Shown: positions 1 to 7,928 of the stretch, in pieces | Layout of the letters: every line of letters begins with the position of its first letter | Position numbering within the stretch: the stretch's first letter is position 1 | Assembly: GCA_016708585.1 (NCBI GenBank) | Contig: JADJFK010000013.1 | Span: 1-64,000, forward strand | Reading direction: 5' to 3' | DNA: 64,000 bases | DNA from: Sulfuritalea sp. | GTDB taxonomy: Bacteria > Pseudomonadota > Gammaproteobacteria > Burkholderiales > Rhodocyclaceae | The notes under the pieces: model-generated | What the model was told of the DNA's origin: nothing | The model's input: only the letters and a program-made list of their open reading frames with translations | Databases searched by the model: none | Translations under genes and position numbers: made by a program

Positions 1-81
1 CCAGTCGGCGTTCGACTGCATGCTGGCCGTGGTGCGGGCGCCGTGCTGTGCAGCGAATGGGCACTTGCTCTCGTTGCTCAT
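1..81 (-). CDS. katG: catalase-peroxidase KatG, 5' end only
   Basis: Only the first 27 codons are in the window; the gene runs off the left edge. The translated start reads MSNESKCPFAAQHG and reaches an N-A-D-W stretch, which matches the conserved N-terminus of bifunctional haem catalase-peroxidases (K-C-P-F followed by a region leading into the N-x-D-W-W-P motif). A good Shine-Dalgarno (AAGGAG) lies 6 bases before the ATG. It is 34 bp downstream of dps on the same strand, so the two are probably cotranscribed. KatG removes hydrogen peroxide in the cytoplasm. The identification rests on the N-terminus alone. Confidence 0.75.
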   Translation of the reverse strand, partial: MSNESKCPFAAQHGARTTASMQSNADW

Positions 82-115
82 GACGTTCTCCTTGCGGCAA
101 ATGATGGGTGTGCGA

Positions 116-613
116 CTACTCTTCCAACAGGCTGCGCAGCATCCAGGCGGTCTTTTCATGCACCTCGATGCGCTGGGTCAGCAGGTCGGCGCTGGGCTGG
201 TCGTTGGCCTTGTCCACCAGCGGGAACAGCTTGCGCGCGGTGCGCGCCGTGGCTTCCTGCGCGGCGACCAGGTGGCGCACCATGTCCAGGGCCTTGGGCT
301 GGCCCTCGACTTCCTTGATGGTCGCCAGCTTGACGAACTCCTTGTAGGTGCCGGGGGCGGGGTGGCCCAGGGCGCGGATGCGTTCGGCGATCAGGTCGAG
401 CGCGTTCCACTGTTCGGTGTACTGGCCCATGAACATCAGGTGCAGGGTGTTGAACATCGGCCCGGTGACGTTCCAGTGGAAGTTGTGCGTCATCAGGTAG
501 AGCGTGTAGCTGTCGGCCAGCAGGCCGGAGAGGCCTTGCGCGATGGCGGCGCGGTCCTTGTCGGAAATGCCGATGTCGAGTTTGGCGACTTTGACGGATT
601 TGTTCGCTTTCAT
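116..613 (-). CDS. dps: Dps-family ferritin-like DNA-binding protein
   Basis: 165 residues, the normal Dps length. Dps forms a dodecameric shell that oxidises Fe(II) with peroxide, stores iron and can coat DNA. The conserved block T-H-N-F-H-W-N-V-T-G at residues 42–51 contains the ferroxidase histidine, and the D-L-I-A-E-R-I segment at about 73–79 supplies acidic ligands across the subunit interface. The N-terminus is lysine-rich (MKANKSVKVAK), as in DNA-binding Dps proteins. An AGGAGGAAA Shine-Dalgarno precedes the ATG. It sits between ahpF upstream and katG downstream, all leftwards, which fits a peroxide-stress unit. Confidence 0.95.
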   Translation of the reverse strand: MKANKSVKVAKLDIGISDKDRAAIAQGLSGLLADSYTLYLMTHNFHWNVTGPMFNTLHLMFMGQYTEQWNALDLIAERIRALGHPAPGTYKEFVKLATIKEVEGQPKALDMVRHLVAAQEATARTARKLFPLVDKANDQPSADLLTQRIEVHEKTAWMLRSLLEE

Positions 614-675
614 GATGTTTCCTCCTTCGTGGATTGAGGTGGGCCGGTGATGCGAAAAGAATACTCCGGCGGCAC

Positions 676-2265
676 TCAGGCGGGCTGACCCAGATCAAGG
701 GTCGGCGCTGCGGCCGGCGCCGGGCTGCGGATCAGGTGATCGAAGGCGGACAGGCTGGCCTTGGCGCCGTCGCCCATGGCGATGATGATCTGCTTGTAGG
801 GCACGGTTGTCGCGTCGCCGGCGGCGAAGACGCCGGGCAGCGAAGTCTGGCCGCGCGCATCGACCTCGATCTCGCCGCGCGGCGAGAGCTTGAGCGTGCC
901 CTTCAGCCAGTCGGTATTCGGCAGCAGGCCGATCTGGACGAAGATGCCGTCGAGCTCGACGTGGCGGTTCGCGCCGCCGATGCGGTCCTGGTAGTCGATG
1001 CCGATGACCTTCTCGCCGTCGCCGCGCACTTCGGTGGTCAGCGCGCTGGTGATGACGGTGACATTGGGCAGGCTGCCGAGCTTGGCCTGCAAGACGGCGT
1101 CGGCGCGCAGCTTGCTGTCGAATTCGAGCAAGGTGACATGGCTGACGATGCCGGCAAGATCAATGGCCGCCTCGACGCCGGAATTGCCGCCGCCGATCAC
1201 CGCCACGCGCTTGCCGCGGAACAGCGGGCCGTCGCAGTGCGGGCAGAAGCAGACGCCCTTGCCCTTGTAGTCCTTCTCGCCGGGCACGTTCATCTCGCGC
1301 CAGCGCGCGCCGGTGGCGAGGATCACGCTTTTGGCCTTGAGCGTGGCGCCGTTGGCGAGCTGCACCTGGTGCATGCCGTCGCCGGGGATCAGCGCGGCCG
1401 CGCGCTGCAAATTCATGATGTCGACCCCGTATTCCTTGACGTGCTGTTCCAGCGCCATGACGAGCTTGGGCCCTTCGGTGTGCTGCACCGAGATGAAGTT
1501 CTCGATGCCCAGGGTATCGAGTACCTGGCCGCCGAAGCGCTCGGCCACCACGCCGGTGCGGATGCCCTTCCGCGCGGCGTAGATCGCCGCCGCCGCGCCG
1601 GCCGGGCCGCCGCCGACGACGAGCACGTCATAGGCGTCCCTGGCGTCGAGCTTTTCGGCAGCGCGCGCCGTGGCGCCGGTGTCGACTTTTGCGAGGATCT
1701 CCTCGATCGTCATGCGGCCCTGGCCGAAGGGCTCGCCGTTCAGCAGCACGGTCGGCACGGCCATGATCTTGCGAGCGCCCACTTCGTCCTGGTACAGCGC
1801 GCCGTCGATCATCACGCTCTCGACGCCGGGGTTGAGCACGGCCATCAGGTTGAGCGCCTGCACCACGTCCGGGCAGTTGTGGCAGGAGAGCGAAATGTAG
1901 GTTTCGAAGCGGAAGCTGCCCGGCAGCGATTTGATCTGCTCGATCACCGCCGCGTCGACCTTGGGCGGGTGGCCGCCGGTCTGCAACAGCGCGAGCACCA
2001 GCGAGGTGAATTCGTGGCCCATCGGGATGCCGGCGAAGCGGATGCGCGCCGGCTCGCCGGGGCGGCCGACGGAGAAGGAGGGCGTGCGGGCGTCATTGCC
2101 GTCCTCGCGCACCGAAACCTTGGGCGAGAGCGCGGCGATGTCGGCCAGCAGGTCGCGCATCTGGCGCGCGGCATCGCTGGCGTCTAATGAGGCGACGAGT
2201 TCGATCGGGGCCTGGAGCTTTTCGAGGTAGGCGGCAAGCTGGTTCTTGATGGCGGTGTCGAGCAT
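676..2265 (-). CDS. ahpF: alkyl hydroperoxide reductase subunit F
   Basis: 529 residues, close to the usual ~520. AhpF is the NADH-dependent flavoprotein that re-reduces AhpC. The N-terminal tandem thioredoxin-like region carries the redox pair C128-H-N-C131. A FAD-binding G-G-G-P-A-G motif lies at about 218–223, the thioredoxin-reductase-like disulphide C341-P-H-C344 follows, then an NADH-binding G-G-G-N-S-G motif, and the C-terminal FAD motif G-V-F-A-A-G-D. The ATG is preceded by a weak AGGAGAAC ribosome site. It lies 121 bp downstream of ahpC on the same strand, the standard ahpCF order. Confidence 0.97.
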   Translation of the reverse strand: MLDTAIKNQLAAYLEKLQAPIELVASLDASDAARQMRDLLADIAALSPKVSVREDGNDARTPSFSVGRPGEPARIRFAGIPMGHEFTSLVLALLQTGGHPPKVDAAVIEQIKSLPGSFRFETYISLSCHNCPDVVQALNLMAVLNPGVESVMIDGALYQDEVGARKIMAVPTVLLNGEPFGQGRMTIEEILAKVDTGATARAAEKLDARDAYDVLVVGGGPAGAAAAIYAARKGIRTGVVAERFGGQVLDTLGIENFISVQHTEGPKLVMALEQHVKEYGVDIMNLQRAAALIPGDGMHQVQLANGATLKAKSVILATGARWREMNVPGEKDYKGKGVCFCPHCDGPLFRGKRVAVIGGGNSGVEAAIDLAGIVSHVTLLEFDSKLRADAVLQAKLGSLPNVTVITSALTTEVRGDGEKVIGIDYQDRIGGANRHVELDGIFVQIGLLPNTDWLKGTLKLSPRGEIEVDARGQTSLPGVFAAGDATTVPYKQIIIAMGDGAKASLSAFDHLIRSPAPAAAPTLDLGQPA

Positions 2266-2386
2266 GATGTTCTCCTGGTGTGGATTGCAATGGAAAGGCA
2301 GCCGTTGTGTGATCTGCCTTGCCGCTGCAATCCCGACCCCGGGTAGGTGTGGCCGGGGCGGGATGGTTGGGGTCTGGGACTTGTCG

Positions 2387-2956
2387 TCAGATCTTGCCGA
2401 CCAGGTCGAGCGACGGCGCCAGGGTGGCTTCGCCTTCCTTCCACTTGGCGGGGCAGACTTCGCCCGGGTGGCTGGCGACGTACTGGGCGGCCGTGACCTT
2501 GCGCAACAGTTCGTTCGCGTCGCGGCCGATGCCGCCGGCGTTGATCTCGATGATCTGGATCCTGCCCTGCGGGTCGATGACGAAGGTGCCGCGCTCGGCC
2601 AACCCGGCTTCTTCGATCATCACGCCGAAGTTGCGGGTGATGGCGCCGGTCGGGTCGCCGATCATCGGGTACTTGATCTTGCCGATGGTCTCCGACGAGT
2701 CATGCCAGGCCTTGTGCGTGAAGTGCGTGTCGGTCGATACGGCATAGATCTCGACGCCCAGCGACTTGAAGGTGGCGTAGTGGTCGGCCAGGTCGCCCAG
2801 TTCGGTCGGGCAGACGAAGGTGAAGTCGGCCGGGTAGAAGAACACGACCGACCACTTGCCCTTGAGGTCGTCCTGGGTGACGGGGACGAACTTGCCGTTG
2901 TGGAAGGCGGTGGCCTTGAAGGGCTGGATTTCGGTGTTGATGAGGCTGGCGTTCAT
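2387..2956 (-). CDS. ahpC: alkyl hydroperoxide reductase subunit C (peroxiredoxin)
   Basis: 189 residues, typical for AhpC/Prx1-type two-cysteine peroxiredoxins. The peroxidatic cysteine is C49 in F-T-F-V-C-P-T-E-L and the resolving cysteine is C168 in G-E-V-C-P-A-K-W near the C-terminus. It reduces H2O2 and organic hydroperoxides and is recycled by AhpF. CCAAGGAGCC precedes the ATG. The roughly 100 bp upstream are AT-rich compared with the surroundings and probably hold the promoter; an OxyR site is expected from the family but I could not see a convincing one. Confidence 0.97.
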   Translation of the reverse strand: MNASLINTEIQPFKATAFHNGKFVPVTQDDLKGKWSVVFFYPADFTFVCPTELGDLADHYATFKSLGVEIYAVSTDTHFTHKAWHDSSETIGKIKYPMIGDPTGAITRNFGVMIEEAGLAERGTFVIDPQGRIQIIEINAGGIGRDANELLRKVTAAQYVASHPGEVCPAKWKEGEATLAPSLDLVGKI

Positions 2957-3165
2957 GGTGTGGCTCCTTGGGGTGGTTGATTGATGTGCTGCGATGGAGT
3001 GAATATTAATTATTGCAATCGCTATCGTCTAATTGATTGTTGAAATCGATTAAATAGGCGCGGGCTATCGCCCCCCGGTCTGCTCGGCGATATGGTGTGT
3101 CGAAGGGAAAGGCGCCGTGTCGCCGGCGCCGACTTTCAGCCGGCGCGGGTAGCACTGCGCTGGGG

Positions 3166-3459
3166 TCAAAAGGCTGCGGCGTGCGACGCGGACCTGCGTT
3201 GCGGCGCGGGCGACGCGGCGGCAACCGGAATTTGCGGGTCGCGTTCGAGGATCTCGACCAGCTCGCGGGCGTGGCTGCGCAGGTGGCTGTCGGCATCGGG
3301 GTCGGTCGCCACGCGCTCCAGCAGCATGGCGGCGAGCATGGCGGCGCGCGGGCAGCCGGTCGACATGTGGGTGGCGAGATGGGCCAGGGCGCCGGCGACC
3401 ATGCGGGCCGGGGGCTGTTCGGTGGCGTAGTCGGTGGCGAGTGGGTGCTTGATGGTCAT
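3166..3459 (-). CDS. small hypothetical protein
   Basis: 97 residues that I do not recognise. The first ~75 residues have a plausible protein composition: helical, with several His, Met and Cys residues (one Cys, in S-T-G-C-P-R). They end in an amphipathic helix H-A-R-E-L-V-E-I-L-E-R-D. The C-terminal ~20 residues are Ala/Pro/Arg-rich and look disordered. A CGGAG ribosome site lies 9–10 bases before the ATG. It follows the polyferredoxin gene by 111 bp on the same strand, so it could be the last gene of the iron operon or a separate unit. No transmembrane segment or signal peptide is evident. Confidence 0.5.
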   Translation of the reverse strand: MTIKHPLATDYATEQPPARMVAGALAHLATHMSTGCPRAAMLAAMLLERVATDPDADSHLRSHARELVEILERDPQIPVAAASPAPQRRSASHAAAF

Positions 3460-3570
3460 GTGAGTCAGTCTCCGGGTCGATGATTGGCTGGCTGCCTTTG
3501 GTTCGCAGGGGAACCATGGGTGGCTGGCTGACAGGAAAAGCGGTAGTTCAGCGGGTGATGCGCATTTCCC

Positions 3571-5079
3571 TTACCAGACAAAGAAGGTCAGCCACCAGCT
3601 GGCGCCCACCGCCGCCAGCGGCAGCAGCCAGAGCAGCATGGCGATTGCGCGTGCCGCCGTGGCGCCAGCGCCAGCGCGGTGCGTCCCGTTGGGAACTTTT
3701 ACCAATTGCCAACCCAGCCAGGCCGACCAGCCCAGGGCGACGGCAAGCAGCGCGGCGCGCAAGGGGGTGAGCCAGTCCAGCGCGATGCCTTCGGCGCGCA
3801 GGTGGGTGGCGCTCATCATCGACAGGCCGAGGAAGAGGCCGATGCCGGCCAGCGGCAGCAGGCCCAGCGCCAGGCGCCGCCAGTCGATGCCGGCGAGCTG
3901 CGCGGCGGCGCGCACCGCCAGCCAGGCGAGGCCGCCCAACACGATTGAATAAATGCAGATCCAGGCCAGGATCGCGGCGCCGTCGAGCCAGGTAAACACG
4001 TCGCCGGCCTCCGGGTAGCGCGTCAGCAGCCACCAGGCCGGGCTGTCGCCCAGCGGCCAGAAAATGTCGCGCGCCACCAGCCACTCGGCGGCGGCCTGCT
4101 TGCCGCGCACGAACCACGGGCTGACGGTCCACTGGAAGGCGCCGATGGCGACGCCGAGCATGCCGAACAGCAGCAGCACGGCGTCGTGGGTGCGCGGCGT
4201 GTCGCCGGCGCCGAGGATCTCGGCATTGGGCGAGCGCGCGGCGAGGCTCACGGCATCGCGGTGGCCGCTGCAGCGGCCGCAGGCGTGGCACTGGCCGGCG
4301 CCCTTCATGTGCTTGACGTCGAGCAGCGGCGCGCAATCGACGGCGGCGCTGCGTTGCTGATGGGCGTCCCAGGCGGCGCGGTCGATGCGGAAATGCACCG
4401 GCGCGATGCGCGCCAGCAGGCTGAAGACGCCGGAGACCGGGCACAGGTAGCGGCACCAGACGCGTTTGCCCTTGCCATACATCCAGCCGATGCCGACGGC
4501 GGCGACGGTGGAACCGCCGAGGATCAGCAGCGCCGCCTGCGGGTAGTCATAGACGCTGACCAGCTGGCCATAGACCGTGGTGAGGATGAAGGCCACCACC
4601 GGCCAGCCGCCCCAGCGCATCCATTTCGGGATCGCGCCGCCGCGCCCGTGGCGGCTGGCGAATTCGGCCAGCGCGCCTTCCGGGCAGAGCACGCCGCACC
4701 AGACGCGGCCCATGAGCATGATCGAGAGGATCACGAAGGGCCACCAGACACCCCAGAACAGGTATTGCGCGAGCAGCACCAGGCGGTCTTGCCAGCAGGC
4801 GACGTAGGCGGCCTTGTCGGTTGGGGTCTGCATGCCCGTGGTGCACAGGTTGGGGTCGATGGCCGAGGTGGCGCCGAAATCCGAGGAGAACAGCCGCGCC
4901 TCCGGGTGCGGGTGCGGCAGGAAGGCGGGCAGGGCCACCAGCACGAGGTAGAAGGCCACGATCAGCCACTGCACGATGAGGATGGCGCGCCGGTGCCGCG
5001 CCACCGAGTCGCCGAGTCGCGCCAGTCGCGTGCGGCGCGCCGGCCGCCGCGGGTAAAGGGTGATCGATGCGGTTTGCAT
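3571..5079 (-). CDS. membrane-bound 4Fe-4S polyferredoxin (FtrD/NapH-like)
   Basis: 502 residues with an N-terminal membrane helix at about 32–54, further helices at 103–124, 160–175 and 185–200, and a C-terminal hydrophobic block. Two membrane-edge cysteine motifs typical of NapH/NosR/CcoG-type proteins are visible: C128-G-V-L-C132-P and C209-R-Y-L-C213-P. A later cluster motif contains C264, C267 and C270, with C249 as a possible fourth ligand. In FtrABCD iron systems the polyferredoxin is thought to pass electrons across the membrane to support Fe redox chemistry. It starts 6 bp after the cupredoxin gene. Without the permease, the role in iron uptake is inferred from context. Confidence 0.8.
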   Translation of the reverse strand: MQTASITLYPRRPARRTRLARLGDSVARHRRAILIVQWLIVAFYLVLVALPAFLPHPHPEARLFSSDFGATSAIDPNLCTTGMQTPTDKAAYVACWQDRLVLLAQYLFWGVWWPFVILSIMLMGRVWCGVLCPEGALAEFASRHGRGGAIPKWMRWGGWPVVAFILTTVYGQLVSVYDYPQAALLILGGSTVAAVGIGWMYGKGKRVWCRYLCPVSGVFSLLARIAPVHFRIDRAAWDAHQQRSAAVDCAPLLDVKHMKGAGQCHACGRCSGHRDAVSLAARSPNAEILGAGDTPRTHDAVLLLFGMLGVAIGAFQWTVSPWFVRGKQAAAEWLVARDIFWPLGDSPAWWLLTRYPEAGDVFTWLDGAAILAWICIYSIVLGGLAWLAVRAAAQLAGIDWRRLALGLLPLAGIGLFLGLSMMSATHLRAEGIALDWLTPLRAALLAVALGWSAWLGWQLVKVPNGTHRAGAGATAARAIAMLLWLLPLAAVGASWWLTFFVW

Positions 5080-5085
5080 GGCGAC

Positions 5086-5445
5086 CTACCTGGCGATGAC
5101 CAGCAGTTCGCCGGTGGCGATGTTGAATTCGTCGACGAACAGGTGTTCGCCGGGCGGCAGCTTGATGACGACGAAGGACTCGGCACCGGCAGAGAGGATT
5201 TTCTCGACATGCAGGTCGGCGTTCTCGAATTCGAGCGGCCCCGGCCCTTCGTTCTTGAGGATGAACTTGATGCGCTGCCCGGCCGGCACATCGAGCCGCT
5301 TCGGCGTGAACACGCCGTCCCTGACGGTGACGTGGTAGGTGGGCAGGGCGGCCGGCGGCGTCTGCGCCGGCGCCGGCACGGCCCAGCCCAGGCCGAGCCA
5401 GAGCGCGAGCACGAACAGCAGATGGGCGAGCGAGGCCGGCATCAT
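5086..5445 (-). CDS. periplasmic cupredoxin-domain protein (FtrB-like)
   Basis: 119 residues: a signal peptide of ~28 residues ending P-A-Q-T, then a single small beta-sandwich domain (Y-H-V-T-V-R-D-G-V-F-T-P, then R-I-K-F-I-L-K-N-E-G-P-G-P-L-E-F). This matches the cupredoxin-like proteins of ferrous iron systems. These domains are proposed to bind Cu or Fe and oxidise or hand on iron in the periplasm. The start is taken at the first of two consecutive ATGs, whose A overlaps the porin stop (TGATG arrangement), so it is translationally coupled to the porin. A longer ORF in the same frame is only an upstream extension through porin sequence. Confidence 0.8.
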   Translation of the reverse strand: MMPASLAHLLFVLALWLGLGWAVPAPAQTPPAALPTYHVTVRDGVFTPKRLDVPAGQRIKFILKNEGPGPLEFENADLHVEKILSAGAESFVVIKLPPGEHLFVDEFNIATGELLVIAR

Positions 5446-6833
5446 CAGAACCCGAGTTTGGCGCGCAAACCCGCGACCTTGACCGTGTCGGCGCCCTGGT
5501 CGCCGCCGGGGTTGCGGATCCACTGGTAGCTCGGCGACAGCTCGATGGCGTCGTTCAGCTTGAAGCGGTAATAGAGCTCGCTCTGGTATTCCGAACCCGA
5601 TGCCCGGTAGCCGGCGACGGCCAGCGAATCGCGGCGATAGTCGCCGCTGGTTTCCAGGCGACCGTAGGCGAAGCCGACTGCATCGGCGGAACGGCGCCAC
5701 GGCGTGCCGTCGAGTTCCGCGCCCAGCGTCAGCGCGCGGTCGAAGCTGACCTTGCCCGCGGTGTGGTGGCCGTAGCGGCCGAAGAGGGTCAGGTCCTCCA
5801 GGACCTTCTGGTCGGCCGACACGCCCCAGCCGCTGTTGCGGCGCTGCGTCGCGTCGTAGTTCTGCGCCTGGCCGTTGCTCCAGGCATAGGCGCGATACGT
5901 TCCCGGCAGGAAATTGAAGCGGGCATTGGTCTCGATTTGGCCGATGACGAAGGGATCGGACCAGGACCCGGAGAAGTCGGCGCCGGTGTCCGCGGCGAAG
6001 GCGCCGAGCGACAGCGCCCATTCGCCGCCCTTCTCGTGGCTGTTCTCGTACTTGACGATCGCACCCGGCTGGAAACCGTATTTGTCGGCGCCGATGTCGC
6101 CGCCCGAATCGAGCAGCGGGTTATGGACGAAGGCGTTGTTCATGAACTTCGCCGATTCGTCGTCCGCCGCGGCGTTCTGGTCGAAGAAGACGAAGGGGTC
6201 GATCTTGCCCACCGTCAGGATGAGGTGGTCGCGCGCATCCTCCTTGCGCGCGTCGTAGCCCAGCGGCGTGGTCAGTTGGTACCAGGCCTGGGCGACGATG
6301 CCGTAGGTGTCGTCGGAACCCGCCGCGCCCTGGAAGGCCACCGTGTTCGGGCCCGAGGTGTAGGTCGGGCGCAGGCCGACGCCGTCGCCCTGGCCGAGAC
6401 GGACTTGGGTGAAGAACTTGCCGTCGCTGTCGCCCATGGAGCCGACCGGCAGGCTGATCGTCAGGTCGCCGCGGTAGTTGCCCCGGGTTTCGTCCCTGCC
6501 GCTCGCCGTGCCGCGACCGCCGACTTTTTGCACGACCGCGGTGATGCTGCCTTCGACCTCGATGCCGTCGAGCGCCTCGGCCAGCTTGGTGGCCGGTCCC
6601 CTGATCGCGTCTACCTGCGTTTCGACCGCCTTGACGCGCGTCGCGAGTTCGGGATCCTTTTCGGAAATGCGCTCGCTGGCCAGCGCCTTTTCGAGATCCC
6701 TGTTCTGCTTTTCCAGCGCCTCGACGCGTGCCGACAGGCGCTTCATTTCGGCCAGCACCGTCGTCATGTCATCGGCGGCAGCGGGCATGGCGAAGCCTGC
6801 CGCCAGGGCGGCGGCGATTATCTTCATGCGCAT
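5445..6833 (-). CDS. outer-membrane porin with N-terminal coiled coil
   Basis: About 462 residues. A signal peptide (MRMKIIAAALAAGFAMPAAA) is followed by a heptad-rich segment (M-K-R-L-S-A-R-V-E-A-L-E-K-Q-N) that should form a trimeric coiled coil in the periplasm. The rest alternates like a beta-barrel and ends in aromatic F (K-L-G-F), the usual outer-membrane C-terminal signature. It resembles OprB/carbohydrate-type or alginate-export-type porins, but the substrate cannot be read from the sequence. The ATG lies 2 bp after the P19-type gene stop. Its position inside an iron operon suggests that it lets a ferric or ferrous chelate into the periplasm. Confidence 0.75.
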   Translation of the reverse strand: MRMKIIAAALAAGFAMPAAADDMTTVLAEMKRLSARVEALEKQNRDLEKALASERISEKDPELATRVKAVETQVDAIRGPATKLAEALDGIEVEGSITAVVQKVGGRGTASGRDETRGNYRGDLTISLPVGSMGDSDGKFFTQVRLGQGDGVGLRPTYTSGPNTVAFQGAAGSDDTYGIVAQAWYQLTTPLGYDARKEDARDHLILTVGKIDPFVFFDQNAAADDESAKFMNNAFVHNPLLDSGGDIGADKYGFQPGAIVKYENSHEKGGEWALSLGAFAADTGADFSGSWSDPFVIGQIETNARFNFLPGTYRAYAWSNGQAQNYDATQRRNSGWGVSADQKVLEDLTLFGRYGHHTAGKVSFDRALTLGAELDGTPWRRSADAVGFAYGRLETSGDYRRDSLAVAGYRASGSEYQSELYYRFKLNDAIELSPSYQWIRNPGGDQGADTVKVAGLRAKLGF

Positions 6834-6835
6834 GA

Positions 6836-7387
6836 TCAGTAGCCGCCCTTCTTGCCGACGCCGGCGTAGGTGAACTCCCACTCGGCCTCGACCTGCTTGA
6901 ACCACGGCCGCACGCCGGTGGTACGGTCGGTGTGGCGGCCGAACATGTTGCCGGCGGGGTTTTCCCTGGCGTTGGGCGGGTAGAGGGTGAACTTGACCTT
7001 GTATTTGCCCGGCCCCTTGAGCTTGACGTTGTCGCCGTAGTGCGGGCCGTCGCTGGCCACCATCGGCATCATGTCGCCCTTGATCACCTCATTGGTGCCG
7101 ATCCTGGTCAACTCGTACTTGACCAGCAGGTGTGGCACCCACATGCCTTCGGCAAAGCCGTTGGCATTATTGGCCAGGGCGTGGATGTCGGCTTCGAGGT
7201 GGATGTCCGACTCGGAGGCCTTGCGCATGTGGCCTTCCGGCTCCATTTCGACGGCCTGCAGATAGACGGCGGCGACTTCCATGCCGGCGAGGTTCTGCGG
7301 CGAGCCGATGGGATATTCGAGCGCGGCGGCGGAGAAGGATGTCGCCGCAAGGGCGAGTGTGGCAAGGGAACGCAAGGGGAAGGGCAT
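6836..7387 (-). CDS. P19/Tpd-family periplasmic iron-binding protein (FtrA/FetP-like)
   Basis: 183 residues with a cleavable signal peptide (L-R-S-L-A-T-L-A-L-A-A-T-S-F-S-A-A-A). The mature part is diagnostic for the P19/Tpd family: E-Y-P-I-G at its start, the metal-site segment M-E-P-E-G-H-M at about 45–51, D-I-H-L-E-A-D-I-H with two metal-site histidines, and G-P-H-Y-G-D-N-V. Family members dimerise, bind Cu(II) and Fe, and help import ferrous or ferri-chelate iron under low iron. A GGAGG ribosome site precedes the ATG. It is the first transport gene after hemP. Confidence 0.88.
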   Translation of the reverse strand: MPFPLRSLATLALAATSFSAAALEYPIGSPQNLAGMEVAAVYLQAVEMEPEGHMRKASESDIHLEADIHALANNANGFAEGMWVPHLLVKYELTRIGTNEVIKGDMMPMVASDGPHYGDNVKLKGPGKYKVKFTLYPPNARENPAGNMFGRHTDRTTGVRPWFKQVEAEWEFTYAGVGKKGGY

Positions 7388-7567
7388 GGCAAACCTCCAA
7401 AGGAAAAAACGGGTCTTTGGCTGGCTTGCCGTCATTGCGCGAATGACCGGCTGGCTGGCTGGGGAAAGCGGCGGCCGCTGGCGCGACCGCCCGAATTGCC
7501 GAGATCGGGAGCCGGACGTGGCTCCCATCTGCGATTAAAGCTAGTTGTGGATGCCGGGCTTCTCGAT

Positions 7568-7762
7568 CTATTTGGTAAGAATCAGCTTGTCCTGCCGGGT
7601 GCGGCGCAGGCGGTAGGTTTCGCCCTGATGGGCGATTTCGACTTCGTTGCGGCCGCCAAGCAGCGCGGCGCTGTCAAGCGCCTCCGTGCCGGCATTCGGC
7701 CCGGGCGCAGCGGGCAATTGCGGGTCGGCCGGGGTGGCGGGTTTCGGTTCCGGTGAATTCAT
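7568..7762 (-). CDS. hemP: hemin uptake protein HemP
   Basis: 64 residues from the chosen ATG. The C-terminal half (L-L-G-G-R-N-E-V-E-I, then Y-R-L-R-R-T-R-Q-D-K-L-I-L-T-K) is the hallmark HemP motif. HemP proteins are small, Fur-controlled and linked to haem or iron uptake; in some betaproteobacteria they act as activators of iron genes. Two upstream in-frame starts (an ATG at 7780 and a TTG at 7801) fall inside the Fur box and the −35 box respectively, so I chose the ATG at 7760–7762. That choice leaves almost no leader and no Shine-Dalgarno. It heads the leftward iron operon. Confidence 0.88.
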   Translation of the reverse strand: MNSPEPKPATPADPQLPAAPGPNAGTEALDSAALLGGRNEVEIAHQGETYRLRRTRQDKLILTK

Positions 7763-7765
7763 AAT

Positions 7766-7801
7766 GCGAATGATTCTCATTAATCTAGACGCTTTTGTCA
7801 A
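7766..7801 (-). promoter_or_regulatory. hemP promoter with overlapping Fur box
   Basis: Reading the minus strand, an exact TTGACA (7801–7796) is followed by a 17-base spacer and GAGAAT (7778–7773) as −10. The plus-strand sequence GCGAATGATTCTCATTAAT at 7766–7784 matches the 19-bp Fur consensus at about 14 positions and covers the −10. Iron-loaded Fur would block RNA polymerase here. The predicted start of transcription is within a few bases of the hemP ATG. Confidence 0.8.
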
Positions 7802-7893
7802 CAGGGGATTTCCACTTTTTGCATTTTTTTCGACGCGGCGCCGTGCTGTCCTCGATCCGCGGCGGCGTCAGGAAGCCGAAATCTTCACGGGGC

Positions 7894-7922
7894 TATAATC
7901 CGTCCTTTAGATATCAAAGGAG
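7894..7922 (+). promoter_or_regulatory. −10 element and ribosome site of ppa
   Basis: An exact TATAAT at 7894–7899 lies ~30 bp before the GTG start of ppa, without a clear −35. AAAGGAG at 7916–7922 is a strong Shine-Dalgarno 6 bases before the GTG and decides that start. Confidence 0.55.
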
Positions 7923-7928
7923 TTCGCC

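Noticed and set aside
634..2187. 517-residue plus-strand ORF opposite ahpF
   Set aside because: Codon-bias shadow of ahpF; composition is His/Arg/Ala/Val-rich with no domain.
2957..3065. OxyR-like site before ahpC
   Set aside because: Only isolated ATAG/CTAT half-elements with wrong spacing; a regulated promoter is likely but this site cannot be supported.
5763..6842. 359-residue plus-strand ORF opposite the porin
   Set aside because: Shadow ORF; no start signal, low-complexity Val/Ala/Arg composition.
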